Positions 33,730 to 42,032 of a DNA stretch of 64,000 nucleotides are shown here, piece after piece. The stretch spans positions 1 to 64,000 of the forward strand of contig NZ_BAGN01000006.1 in assembly GCF_000308835.1 (NCBI RefSeq). Direction: 5' to 3'. The notes beneath the pieces are model-generated. The model had not been told where the DNA came from and did not search any database. It saw only the letters and a program-made list of their open reading frames with translations. This DNA comes from Nocardia vinacea NBRC 16497 (GTDB lineage Bacteria > Actinomycetota > Actinomycetes > Mycobacteriales > Mycobacteriaceae). Numbering within the stretch: the stretch's first letter is position 1; each line of letters opens with the position of its first letter. The position numbers and the translations under genes are program-made.

Positions 33730-34362
33730 ATGATCAGAGTAGGCATCATCCTCGGCAGTACCCGGCCCAACCGCAACGGCCCGCAGGTCGCCCAGTGGGT
33801 TGTGGACTCGGCATCGCTGCGCGGCGACGCCGAGTTCGAGCTGATCGATCTGCGCGACCACCCGCTGCCGCATCTGGACGAGCCCGTGGCGCCGATGTTC
33901 GGCCCGTCGGTGCATGCGCACACCCGCGCCTGGGCGGAGCGGATCGCCCCGTTCGACGGCTTCGTGGTGGTGACCCCGGAATACAACGGCGGCGCGCCCG
34001 GGGTGCTGAAGAACGCCATCGACCACCTGTGCGCGGAATGGACCGACAAGGCGGTCGGATTCGTCTCCTACGGCGTGAGCGGCGGCGCCCGAGCGGTGGC
34101 GCAGCTGCGGGTGGTCTGTAGCACGCTTGGCATGGCCGATGTGAGCCGTCCGGTGGAGATCTCGGTGCTCACCGATTTCGAGAACCACACCACCTTCACA
34201 CCGCGCGACCGCCACACCACAGCGCTGAACACCTTGCTGGATCAGCTCATCGCATGGAGCACCGCCCTGGCGCCGCTACGGCGGCCCGCCACCGATACCC
34301 CGCACATCAACTCCGAAGGAACCAATCATGACGAGCCCGAACGACTTTCAGTCACGCGCTGA
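33730..34362 (+). CDS. NADPH-dependent FMN reductase
   Basis: The start is ATG 33730, preceded by AGGAG. The 210-residue protein has the flavodoxin-like FMN reductase pattern: IRVGIILGSTRPNRNGPQVAQWV binds the FMN phosphate, VVVTPEYNGGAPGVLKNAIDHL contacts the flavin, and FVSYGVSGGARAVAQLR follows. It reduces FMN or quinone-type substrates with NAD(P)H. It is divergent from the ECF41 sigma factor, its probable regulator, and its 3' end overlaps the SnoaL-like gene by 35 bases. Confidence 0.88.
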   Translation: MIRVGIILGSTRPNRNGPQVAQWVVDSASLRGDAEFELIDLRDHPLPHLDEPVAPMFGPSVHAHTRAWAERIAPFDGFVVVTPEYNGGAPGVLKNAIDHLCAEWTDKAVGFVSYGVSGGARAVAQLRVVCSTLGMADVSRPVEISVLTDFENHTTFTPRDRHTTALNTLLDQLIAWSTALAPLRRPATDTPHINSEGTNHDEPERLSVTR

Positions 34363-34795
34363 CCGTATCGCGGTAGATGACGTCGAGATTCGCCAGCAAA
34401 TCGACAAGGTAGTCGAAGGACTGCGCGCCAAGGATCTCGAGGCCGTGAAACAGCTGTACACAACTGACGTCGTGTCCTTCGATGTCGAGCCGCCACTCCA
34501 GCATGTCGGGGTAGCGGCGAAACTCGCGAACTGGGCGAAAGTCTTCACGGTCTTCGAGAATGTGACCTATGAGCTTCGCGACCTGACGTTCACCGTAGGC
34601 GATGATGTGGCATTCGGGCACGCCTTTGCCCGGCTCAGCGGCACGCTGAAGAACGGGGCCACAACGAGCGGTATGTGGGTCCGGGTCACGTACGGCATGC
34701 GGAAGATCGACGACACCTGGTTGATCGCGCATGATCAGGTGTCGGTGCCGCTCGACATCCCGAGCGGCAAAGGTGTGGTCGACCTCGAGCCATGA
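34328..34795 (+). CDS. SnoaL/NTF2-like fold protein
   Basis: The protein has 155 residues. It shows the cone-shaped NTF2 fold pattern: EIRQQIDKVVEGLRAKDLEAVKQLYTTDVVSFDVEPPLQHVG, FTVFENVTYELRDLTFTVGDDVAFGHAF, MWVRVTYGMRKIDDTWLIAHDQVS. Members include ketosteroid-isomerase-like enzymes and stress proteins; the substrate is unknown. The start overlaps the end of the flavin reductase gene, so both are in one transcript. Confidence 0.85.
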   Translation: MTSPNDFQSRADRIAVDDVEIRQQIDKVVEGLRAKDLEAVKQLYTTDVVSFDVEPPLQHVGVAAKLANWAKVFTVFENVTYELRDLTFTVGDDVAFGHAFARLSGTLKNGATTSGMWVRVTYGMRKIDDTWLIAHDQVSVPLDIPSGKGVVDLEP

Positions 34796-34875
34796 CGGGT
34801 CGCAGGAACCGACCATGGCTGCGCGGCCTACGACTGATTGGACACTCGATGCGAGGCTGAGCTCGTACGTGCTGA

Positions 34876-35816
34876 TCAGTTCAGGAAGGTGGTGATCCGC
34901 GGGATCGTCGCGGCGGGGCAGTCCTCGTGCACGGTGTGGCCGCAGCCGGGCAGGATGACCGCCTCGGCGTCGGGGATGCGGTCGGCCACTCGGGTTGCCT
35001 GTGCGGATGGCAGCCATTGGTCGTCGCCGCCCCAGAGCACCAGGGTGGGTGCGGTCACCTGGTTCAGTCCGGCGTCGGTGCGGCGGTAGTCGAGATTTCG
35101 CCACAGGGCCAGGAAGCCGTCACGGTTGGCGGGCCGGGAGAACGGCGGGTAGAACTCGTCGATCAGTTCGTCGGTGACGAGATCCTGGTGCGCGAAGTGC
35201 CGCGGATGCTGTCGGCGTAGAAGGACCGGGTCGCGAGATCGGTGGTCAGTTCACCGATCACCGGCGTCTTGAACAGTGGTGTGATCGGAGCTTTTTCGGC
35301 GTCCAGGCTGGGGGAGTCCAGGAGCACGAGCCGCTCGACGCGTTCCGGATGCTGTTCGGCGAAGTACAGGCTCCAGGCCCCACCCCACGAGTGCCCGACC
35401 AGCGCGGTGCGGTTCAAGCCGACGGCGTCGAGGAAGGTCGCGATGGCGTCCGCCATGGCGGGCAGGTCGAAGGCGAAACCGGCGCTGTGCAATTCGGTGT
35501 AGCCCTGGCTGGGCAGGTCGACCGTGTACACGGTGTGCTGCCGGGCTAGTGCGGGGGCCGCCTCCCGCCAGGAGTAGCCCCACAGGCCGCCACCTGCGAT
35601 CAGGACGACGGGTGATCCGCTACCCGAGACCGTGTAGTGGAACCGAGCGAGATCAGTTTCGACATACCGGGATTCGACGCGCGTCAGGTAGTGCGAGGGC
35701 AGGTCCGAGCTCGGCGGCTCCCAGGCGTAGGCGACCGGAAGAGCCAGCGCGAACAGCGCGGTCAGGGTGGCGGCGAGCCCGAGGGCCAGGCGGCGGAAGC
35801 GGATGCCGAATCGCAT
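34876..35816 (-). pseudogene. Alpha/beta hydrolase split by a frameshift
   Basis: Frame one starts at 35816 with a signal peptide or anchor (LALGLAATLTALFALALPVAYA). It contains VVLIAGGGLWGYSW and the nucleophile elbow GHSWGG, and breaks off after YADSIRGTS. The natural sequence continues in another frame as HFAHQDLVTDELIDEFYPPFSRPANRDGF and ends with TLVLWGGDDQWLP and GCGHTVHEDCP (acid and His). One base lost or gained near 35,195-35,205, in GC-rich sequence, explains the break. Either a real mutation or a base-calling error; all catalytic parts are otherwise intact. Confidence 0.75.
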
Positions 35817-35988
35817 GAGGTACTCCGTGGCAGGTGGATGTCTTCGACCAGAGGACGAGACAGCACCCGCCGACGTGATGCGGTGTAACCCATTTCACGC
35901 CCATTGGTATTCCGTTGGTGGACTGTTGGTCTCGGCGCCGATGCTCGAGGAGCCCATTGGTTCCTCGAGCGTACGGAGTTGAAAGACC

Positions 35989-36681
35989 ATGAGCCGCAAG
36001 ATCATCGGCGGTGCCGTCCTGGCGCTGGCCATCGCCGCCACCACCGCCGTCACCGGTCTCCCGCGCACCGCCGCGCCCGCCACCGCCGCCCCCACCTGCG
36101 ATAACGCCGACGACCCTGTGCACGGCTACCAGTACTTCGCGAACAAGTACCCCAACAACGGCCTCGGCGCCATGTTCGCCCTGAACGACCAGTTCGACAA
36201 GATCGAGCGCGCCGTCTTCTGCCTCACCAACATCGAACGCGCCAATGCCGGTGTCCCCGAGCTGAAATGGAGCGACGACTTGCGCAACAGCGCAGCTGAT
36301 TTCGCCCGCCACGCCGAGGGGCGCCAATGGTGGACCGACGGGGCGAACTCTCACGACGATCCCGACCTCGCCGGTGTCCCGGTGGTCACCCAGGTCCAGC
36401 GCCGCGTGAAGTCCTACAACCCCTGCACCTACTACCAGGGCGATGGCCACGACGTGAACCGCTGGTCCGAGAACACCTACGCAGGCTGGGGCTCGAACAC
36501 CTTCACCACCGCCCGAGCAGCCGTCACCTGGTGGATGAACAGCCCCACCCACAAGGACAACATCCTCGACCGCAACGTCACCAAGCTCGGCGTAGGAGTC
36601 CGTGCGGGCGCCGCCCGCCCCGGCTTCGACACCACCGACCCCGCGGGCATCTTCGTCCAGCAATTCGTCTCCTGCAGCTGA
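35989..36681 (+). CDS. Secreted CAP-domain (SCP/PR1) protein
   Basis: The protein has 230 residues. A Sec signal peptide (MSRKIIGGAVLALAIAATTAV...ATAAP) is followed by a CAP domain: AVFCLTNIERANAGVPELKWSDDLRNSAADFARH, WSENTYAGWG, AAVTWWMNSPTHKDNILDRNVTKLGVGV. Four cysteines suggest two disulfides. CAP proteins act outside the cell; functions in actinobacteria are unclear and range from nuclease-like to wall-associated. A hairpin terminator follows at 37030. Confidence 0.88.
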   Translation: MSRKIIGGAVLALAIAATTAVTGLPRTAAPATAAPTCDNADDPVHGYQYFANKYPNNGLGAMFALNDQFDKIERAVFCLTNIERANAGVPELKWSDDLRNSAADFARHAEGRQWWTDGANSHDDPDLAGVPVVTQVQRRVKSYNPCTYYQGDGHDVNRWSENTYAGWGSNTFTTARAAVTWWMNSPTHKDNILDRNVTKLGVGVRAGAARPGFDTTDPAGIFVQQFVSCS

Positions 36682-36689
36682 CTTCCCGG

Positions 36690-37029
36690 GCCTTTCTGCG
36701 ATTCGGTCAGCGCACAAAGCGGCATTGCCGGACGTTGATAGTCGCCGGTTGGTGCAGGTGTTCGGGTGGCTGATCCGGTGATGTCTCCACCAATACCTTT
36801 GCCCGTCCTTGAAATGATCGAGAACTGTTGCAGCCCTGCGGGAGACGGCCGGTCGTCAGAAATTCTGTGGTGCACCGCCCGCCGCAGATCGACGTTGATC
36901 ATCATCGATCGCAACGCGCTCGCCGACCGGTGGTGAGCCGGAACCTCGATCATCTCGGCGTCGAGGGCGACGAGATCGGCGGGGGCCGATCCAGCAATCA
37001 GCGACCACGGCTTCATCGCGGTCGATATA
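36690..37029. other. Intergenic stretch without convincing gene
   Basis: A minus-strand frame includes MKPWSLIAGSAPADLVALDAEMIEVPAHH, but no start signal or homology supports it. It lies between convergent genes. Confidence 0.4.
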
Positions 37030-37058
37030 CGAAACCCCGGGTCATGCCCGGGTTTTCG
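37030..37058. terminator. Bidirectional hairpin terminator
   Basis: CGAAACCCCGGG and CCCGGGTTTTCG form a 12-bp stem with one mismatch and a 5-base loop, ending in TTTT within the stem. It lies between the convergent CAP and thiolase genes and can serve both. Confidence 0.7.
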
Positions 37059-37078
37059 CAGCGTGGATCGGCGTCGGT

Positions 37079-38281
37079 TCAGCGGGTGGCGATGATTGCC
37101 GAGCCGTGACCGAAGAGGCCCTGATTCACCGCGATGCCTGCGCGGGCGTTCTCCACTTGGCGGCTGTCGGCCTGGCCGCGCAATTGCCACGTGAGCTCGC
37201 AGATCTGAGCGATCGCCTGCGCGGGGATCGCCTCACCGAAGCAGGCCAGCCCACCGCTGGGGTTCACCGGCACGCGTCCACCCAAAGTCGTTGCGCCGCT
37301 GCGCAGCAGGTCCTCGGCGCCGCCCGTGTCGCAGAGCCCGATGTCCTCGTACCAGTCCAACTCCAGAGCGGTCGAGAGGTCGTAGACCTCCGCGAAGGAC
37401 AGGTCGGAGGGCCCGAGCCCGGCCTCCTCATACGCGGCGTGTGCGATGGCGGAACGGAACGTGTGCGGCGGGGGCTCGACGGCCACGGCGGAGTCCGTCG
37501 CGAAATCCGGCAGGTCGAGGACGGTTTTCGGGAACGTCGGCGTGACCGTCGACAGCGCCCGGATACGGACCGGGTCGGTGACGCCGTGGCGGCGGGCGTA
37601 CTCCATCGAGGTCAGCACCAGTGCCGCACCGCCATCACTGGTCGCGCAGATGTCGAGCAGCCGCAGTGGGTCCGAGACGATCGCTGAGGCCGCGACCTCC
37701 TCGGCCGAAACCTCCTTGCGGTAGCGGGCGTACGGGTTGTTCAGGCCGTGCTTCGCGTTCTTCACCTTGACCGCGGCGAAATCGTCGAGCGTGGCGCCGT
37801 GCAGCGCCATCCGGCGGCGGGCATAGAGCGCGAAATAGATGGGGTTGGTGGCACCGAGCAGGTGGAAGCGCAACCAGTCCGGATCGTCGCGGCGTTCACC
37901 GCCGACCGGCTGGAAGAAGCCCTTCGGGGCGGCATCCGCGCCGATCACCAGCGCTACATCGGTCAACCCGGCCAGGATCTGGGCACGCGCATTGGCGATG
38001 GCCTGCGCACCGGAGGCGCAGGCGGCGTAGCTGCTCGAGATCTGCGCACCCGACCAGCCCAAGGCCTGGGCGAATGTCGCACCGGAGACGAAACCGGGGT
38101 ATCCGTTGCGGATCGTGTCCGCACCGGCGATGTAGCCGACGTCGAGGTGGTCCACTCCGGCATCGGCGAGCGCCGCGCGAGCGGCAACCAGACCGTATTC
38201 GACGAAATTGCGCCCCCACTTGCCCCACTGGTGCATGCCCGCACCGAGGACGGCAATGTCGCGATCATTCCTGTCAGGCAT
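37079..38281 (-). CDS. Thiolase-like lipid-transfer protein (Ltp/SCP2 thiolase family)
   Basis: The protein has 400 residues with the non-condensing-type thiolase layout: MHQWGKWGRNFVEYGLVAARAALADAG, active-site Cys region SSSYAACASGAQAIANARAQI, CATSDGGAALVLTS, then NPSGGLACFGEAIPAQAIAQICELTWQLRG. Such proteins act with a DUF35 partner in sterol side-chain cleavage or acyl-CoA metabolism. The gene overlaps the DUF35 gene upstream by 8 bases. A KstR-like operator precedes the pair, consistent with cholesterol or sterol catabolism. Confidence 0.85.
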   Translation of the reverse strand: MPDRNDRDIAVLGAGMHQWGKWGRNFVEYGLVAARAALADAGVDHLDVGYIAGADTIRNGYPGFVSGATFAQALGWSGAQISSSYAACASGAQAIANARAQILAGLTDVALVIGADAAPKGFFQPVGGERRDDPDWLRFHLLGATNPIYFALYARRRMALHGATLDDFAAVKVKNAKHGLNNPYARYRKEVSAEEVAASAIVSDPLRLLDICATSDGGAALVLTSMEYARRHGVTDPVRIRALSTVTPTFPKTVLDLPDFATDSAVAVEPPPHTFRSAIAHAAYEEAGLGPSDLSFAEVYDLSTALELDWYEDIGLCDTGGAEDLLRSGATTLGGRVPVNPSGGLACFGEAIPAQAIAQICELTWQLRGQADSRQVENARAGIAVNQGLFGHGSAIIATR

Positions 38282-38720
38282 CGACCGGCCTCCACATCCA
38301 CACCGTGTGCTCCGCTTCCTCGTCCTCGTACAGCACGCCGAGGGTCAGTTCGACCGGCATGCCGACGGCCAGGTCGTCCACCGTGAGGCCGCGCTGGACC
38401 TGCCCGAGAATCACCATCTGCTCGATCTCGAGCTCCACCGCCGCGACGACATACGGCTCGAACGGATCGGGCGAGACATAGGGCGGGGGCGGCTTGTACC
38501 GGGCATCCGCGTATGACCAGATCCGGCCACGCGTGGAGAACAGGTATTCGACCAGCTCGGAGCCGTCCTTCGGACTTGCACACTGCGGGTTGCGACAGGC
38601 CAGCGTGTTCCGCGGGAAATACGGTGTGCCGCACACATCGCAGCGACTTCCCACGAGACGTACCGCGCCGTCGTCCGCAGTGAACCAGCCTGCCACTGCG
38701 GGGCGTTGTTCTTTCTGCAC
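38274..38720 (-). CDS. DUF35 Zn-ribbon/OB-fold partner of thiolase
   Basis: GTG 38720 gives 148 residues; the frame runs further upstream but not with family-like sequence. Four cysteines form the rubredoxin-like zinc ribbon (SRCDVCGTPYFPRNTLACRNPQCAS), followed by an OB-fold (GRIWSYADARYKPPPPYV, VVAAVELEIEQMVILGQV, MPVELTLGVLYEDEE). In the ChsH2/Ltp2 type systems such domains stabilise or channel acyl-CoA to a thiolase or aldolase. It is first in the operon, directly after the operator-like site. Confidence 0.85.
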   Translation of the reverse strand: MQKEQRPAVAGWFTADDGAVRLVGSRCDVCGTPYFPRNTLACRNPQCASPKDGSELVEYLFSTRGRIWSYADARYKPPPPYVSPDPFEPYVVAAVELEIEQMVILGQVQRGLTVDDLAVGMPVELTLGVLYEDEEAEHTVWMWRPVDA

Positions 38721-38734
38721 GAACCCGACGTTAT

Positions 38735-38748
38735 AGGAACATGTTCTA
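38735..38748. promoter_or_regulatory. KstR-like operator
   Basis: AGGAACATGTTCTA matches the KstR consensus TnnAACnnGTTnnA at all positions except the first. It sits between the DUF35/thiolase operon and the divergent EF-G-like gene. The operon content (Ltp thiolase plus DUF35) fits the KstR regulon, so the site is credible. KstR itself is not in the window. Confidence 0.55.
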
Positions 38749-38793
38749 TTTTGGGGCTGAAATCTGCTCCGGGGATATACGCGCGGAGGTACG

Positions 38794-39633
38794 GTGAGTG
38801 CGGATCGAGGACGCGACGAGACCCTCGAGTCGACTTGGAGTACCACAACGCCGATGGGCACCAAAGCCATTGACCCGCAGTCGATTCGCAACGTCACGAT
38901 CATCGGGGACCCCGACGAGACGACGCGAGTCGTCCACCGCCTGTGCCGCCGTTTCGCCAGGACGGCGGCCACGGTCCATTGGGTGACGGGCCGCGTCGAT
39001 CACACGATCCATATCGCCGAGCTGTCGAGCCAGGCGCCCATCGCGGACCTGGAGCGATCCGTCCGGGTAGCCGACGGGGTGATCGCGGTCGTGAGCGCTG
39101 CCATGGAGCGCACGCCGCGACTCGAGACGATTCTTCGGCTTGCTGACGACCACCAGGTCGCGCGGCTGTGTCTGGTGACCGGACTCGGTCATCCCGCCGC
39201 CGACTTCGACCGCTGCGTCCGCACGATCGCCGAGACGCGCGGGGCGGTGCCGTTGACGTTGCAGATTCCTATCGGCATCGGCACCGAGTTCGAAGGCGTC
39301 ATCGATCTGGTCCCGATGTGGGCGCTCGAACCGATGGCCGCCGAATTCTATGGCAGTCATTGGAAAGTCGCCGAGCAGTGGTACCGCAACCTCGTGGCCA
39401 CGGTGATGGAACAGGACGCGGCCGATTCGGGCGCTATCCTCGGCCTGCGACAGATCCCGCCCGAACACTTGCACGAGCGCATCCGCTGTCTCACGCGTAT
39501 CGGCGACGCTGTGCCCGTCCTGTGTGATGCGGCGACGTGGAGTGACGACATCGCCCCGCTCCTGGACGCCATCGTCCGGTATCTGCCGTCTCCCATGCAC
39601 GTCTGCCAACCGGAACATGCTCTCGACTATTGA
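38794..39633 (+). CDS. EF-G-like G-domain protein lacking the GTPase motifs
   Basis: The protein has 279 residues from GTG 38794. From about residue 88 it follows the elongation factor G G-domain: VRVADGVIAVVSAAMERTPRLETILRLADDHQVARLCLVTGLG, FDRCVRTIAETRGAVPLTLQIPIGIGTEFEGVIDLVPM, ending IAPLLDAIVRYLPSP. The P-loop is replaced by GDPDETT and the NKxD motif by TGLG, so GTP binding is doubtful. Domains II to V are absent. It may be a decoy or regulatory relic of an EF-G paralogue. Confidence 0.7.
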   Translation: MSADRGRDETLESTWSTTTPMGTKAIDPQSIRNVTIIGDPDETTRVVHRLCRRFARTAATVHWVTGRVDHTIHIAELSSQAPIADLERSVRVADGVIAVVSAAMERTPRLETILRLADDHQVARLCLVTGLGHPAADFDRCVRTIAETRGAVPLTLQIPIGIGTEFEGVIDLVPMWALEPMAAEFYGSHWKVAEQWYRNLVATVMEQDAADSGAILGLRQIPPEHLHERIRCLTRIGDAVPVLCDAATWSDDIAPLLDAIVRYLPSPMHVCQPEHALDY

Positions 39634-39957
39634 CGGACGCTGCCACAGGGCAACGACTTCGGCATCTCAGCAACTACACATCAATAGTCGGGCCTTACCG
39701 TTCGTGCCCTCCACATCGAGCGAATCGTCGTCGATGACGACCAGTGGCTCGCCGACGAGATCGCGACCGGCACACCCGAACGCACGGCCCACATGTTTCT
39801 TCCAAGCCGCGCGAAGTGGCCACTTCGCCGAAAGCGGCCCACGAGTCCTCCCCATGACCGTTCCACCACATCGAGTGACCACGAAGTTCACCGTTGGTGC
39901 GAGCGGAACGCGGTGTCTATCCGCAAAGACAACGTGAATGCAGGGGCGGTGAACGAG
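39634..39957. other. Intergenic stretch without convincing gene
   Basis: Short open frames on both strands overlap each other and none shows a start site or family pattern. Confidence 0.4.
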
Positions 39958-39991
39958 TCGAGTCCGAGCAGCGCGCGCTGCTCGGACTCGA
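39958..39991. terminator. 34-bp perfect palindrome, probable terminator
   Basis: Two 17-base arms (TCGAGTCCGAGCAGCGC and its complement) abut without spacer. It lies 24 bases past the stop of the minus-strand secreted-protein gene at 40016. There is no clear T tract, so termination may depend on the hairpin alone. Confidence 0.55.
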
Positions 39992-40015
39992 CGAAAAGGG
40001 TTGTGTCCTAGGGGA

Positions 40016-40363
40016 TCAGGGCAGCACCTGGGGGATGACGCCTGGGTTGACCGAGCCGACGATCCCGCCGATCAGGGCGCCGATAACGGTGGGCACGGGA
40101 TCGATGAAGGAACCGGTGGCGGAGCCGATCGCAGCGCCCGCGGCCGCGCCGTTCAGCACTGGATCGGGGTACTGCGCGTCGGGGTTGGTGGTGACATCCT
40201 CCAGTGGGAGTCCGGCGATCGGCTGGGCAACAACCGGAGCCGCCGGAGCAGCAGCCTGATCCGCGGAGGCGGAAGATGCGCCTGCGAATACAACGGCCGC
40301 AGCCAACGGCAGGGCACTCACCGCAAGGACGCGACTCGTCTTGATCAGGGCAGAACGGAACAT
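40016..40363 (-). CDS. Small secreted protein of unknown function
   Basis: The protein has 115 residues. A signal peptide (LIKTSRVLAVSALPLAAAVVFAGASSASA) is cleaved before DQAAAP. The mature part is Ala/Pro/Gly-rich with a hydrophobic glycine-zipper-like stretch NGAAAGAAIGSATGSFIDPVPTVIGALIGGIVGSV, like small envelope proteins common in Nocardia and Rhodococcus. GGAAAA precedes the ATG. It could associate with the outer membrane; this is inference from the glycine zipper. Confidence 0.7.
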   Translation of the reverse strand: MFRSALIKTSRVLAVSALPLAAAVVFAGASSASADQAAAPAAPVVAQPIAGLPLEDVTTNPDAQYPDPVLNGAAAGAAIGSATGSFIDPVPTVIGALIGGIVGSVNPGVIPQVLP

Positions 40364-41009
40364 TGTTTTCCTAACCTTTCGGGCCCTCGGAACAACCGAG
40401 TTCCACTACTTCATCAGGGGGAGACTGCCTCTTGCTGTGCTGATGAATTGACAGCAATCGAGCGGCCACTACTGCGCACCGCGCCCGACGATACTGCGCT
40501 ACATGCGAATTCGCACATTATCGGCATCACAAAATGATCACCGGAGATCTGAACGGACAGACGGCTTCCCCGGGATCAGGTCGGCAACCGGTGCGCTCGC
40601 GCGAATAACGCTGATATATGTGGCGAATGGGCATCCGGCATAATCGGATGTTCGAGAGGGGTAGAAGCTCGGCCAAGCGCGAGATGCCGACCTGACCCTG
40701 TTCGTCCATTCGCGAATATCTTCGGTGTATACACGTGGCAACACGCCACCAGGATTCGCGAATAACTGCCGTCATAGCTCACGGACAGAGCCACTCGGCC
40801 GAGCAGGCTCGCACACCTTTCGCTCGATGCTGTCCTTTGCCAGTTGATCTGACGTATTGCCACCGTTGTGGCACAAGTGGGGTCTTCTGCCATTAGCCTG
40901 ACGCGCTCGGTGACAGCGTGTTCATCGATGGCGAGGTCACTTCCGCCTCATCCACGAAAGCCTCTGCCCAGGAAGCCCGACGTGCCGGGAGCGACACCGA
41001 CCGTTGCTC
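40364..41009. other. Long intergenic stretch without convincing gene
   Basis: This is slightly more AT-rich than its surroundings. Minus-strand frames read regular-looking but unrecognised peptides (for example SYSRILVACCHVYTP), each without a ribosome-binding site. It probably contains the promoter of the secreted-protein gene near 40,370-40,450. Confidence 0.4.
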
Positions 41010-41021
41010 CCCGTGACGATG

Positions 41022-41094
41022 GTGGCGGGAATACGATCGGCTCTGAGTTGCGGGGCGACGGGGGAGCCCGTTGCGGAATCGAAGGGCTACAGGG
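41022..41094 (+). repeat. Duplicated upstream block (copy 1) of twin membrane-protein genes
   Basis: The sequence before ATG 41095, including GAATACGATCGG and GAGCCCGTTGCGGAA, recurs before the paralogue at 42033 (about 41,960-42,032). The duplication therefore included the control region. GGAATAC may be part of an ECF-type -35 element; this is inference. Confidence 0.6.
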
Positions 41095-41928
41095 ATGACC
41101 GATTCCGAGCGCGGACCTGGTGGTCGGCCTCCTATGCTGGGTGGCGTCGATCCCGCTGCGCGGCAAGCAGATTCGCCGACAGGCGGCTGGGGCATGCCTT
41201 ACGCGCCACCTGGCCAGGGATATGGGCCGACACTGTCGTATCCGCCACCATCGACCGGCAGCGGCAGAACGGCTCTGATCATCGCCGGTGTTCTCGGGCT
41301 GGTGGTGGTGCTTGGGCTCGGTGTGGTGATCGGCATCGTCGTCAGCGGTGGCGACAGTAGCAGTGAGTCCGCCGGTGCCTCGGCTACTGCCCGGCGGGAA
41401 ACGGTGACCTATTCGATGAATGCGATCACCAACGCATGCGATCTTGTCGATCCCACGCCGTTGACCAAGTGGTCGCCCACGCCGAAAGGTGCTCTCGAGC
41501 ACAGGGAAACGCGACCAACCGCCTACGGAAGCGGCAGCTTGAAATGCGATGCCGGATACACCAGCGCGACCGCCGGCGAGTTCCCCATGAACAAGGCAGG
41601 CATGAGCGTCGAGGCCGAATTCACCAACGGTACGGCGCCGCCCTTCTACGACCATTGGAAGCACGCCGATGTCGCCACACCCGAAGCGGAGTCGGCTTCC
41701 GGTGAGGTCACCGGAATCGGCAATCAGGGCTACTGGTACTCCGAAGTCAGAGGAAACCTCGTCGCGAATATGGCCTACGTCGTCTGTGTGCAGGATGGCA
41801 ATGTCTCGGTGCGGGTGAAGATTTCCCTCACGCGTGAGCAGGGTTCTCCCGCGGTGCGGCGGGACGAACTCGATTCGATCGCCAGGTTCCAGGTCAGCAG
41901 GACGCTGGACGGTCTGCGAGAGAAGTAG
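41095..41928 (+). CDS. Membrane-anchored extracytoplasmic protein, paralogue 1
   Basis: ATG 41095 gives 277 residues. A Pro/Gly-rich cytoplasmic N-terminus (GGWGMPYAPPGQGYGP) is followed by one transmembrane helix (TALIIAGVLGLVVVLGLGVVIGIVVSGG), a Ser/Ala linker and an extracellular domain: MNAITNACDLVDPTPLTKW, LKCDAGYTSATAG, EVTGIGNQGYWYSEV, then DELDSIARFQVSRTLDGLREK. Two cysteines are conserved in the paralogue. The N-terminus resembles DUF3558-type lipoproteins in order but not in lipobox. Function unknown. Confidence 0.7.
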   Translation: MTDSERGPGGRPPMLGGVDPAARQADSPTGGWGMPYAPPGQGYGPTLSYPPPSTGSGRTALIIAGVLGLVVVLGLGVVIGIVVSGGDSSSESAGASATARRETVTYSMNAITNACDLVDPTPLTKWSPTPKGALEHRETRPTAYGSGSLKCDAGYTSATAGEFPMNKAGMSVEAEFTNGTAPPFYDHWKHADVATPEAESASGEVTGIGNQGYWYSEVRGNLVANMAYVVCVQDGNVSVRVKISLTREQGSPAVRRDELDSIARFQVSRTLDGLREK

Positions 41929-42032
41929 AGACCGGCGACTCGAGCGGGACGGTGCGGACGGTGGCTGGAATACGATCGGATCGGAGTCGAGGTCGACGGG
42001 GAGCCCGTTGCGGAACCGGAGGGGCTATGGGG

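Noticed and set aside
39667..39891. Minus-strand frame with VVIDDDSLDVEGTNGKARLL
   Set aside because: Overlapping plus frames are of similar quality and neither has a start signal or recognisable family.
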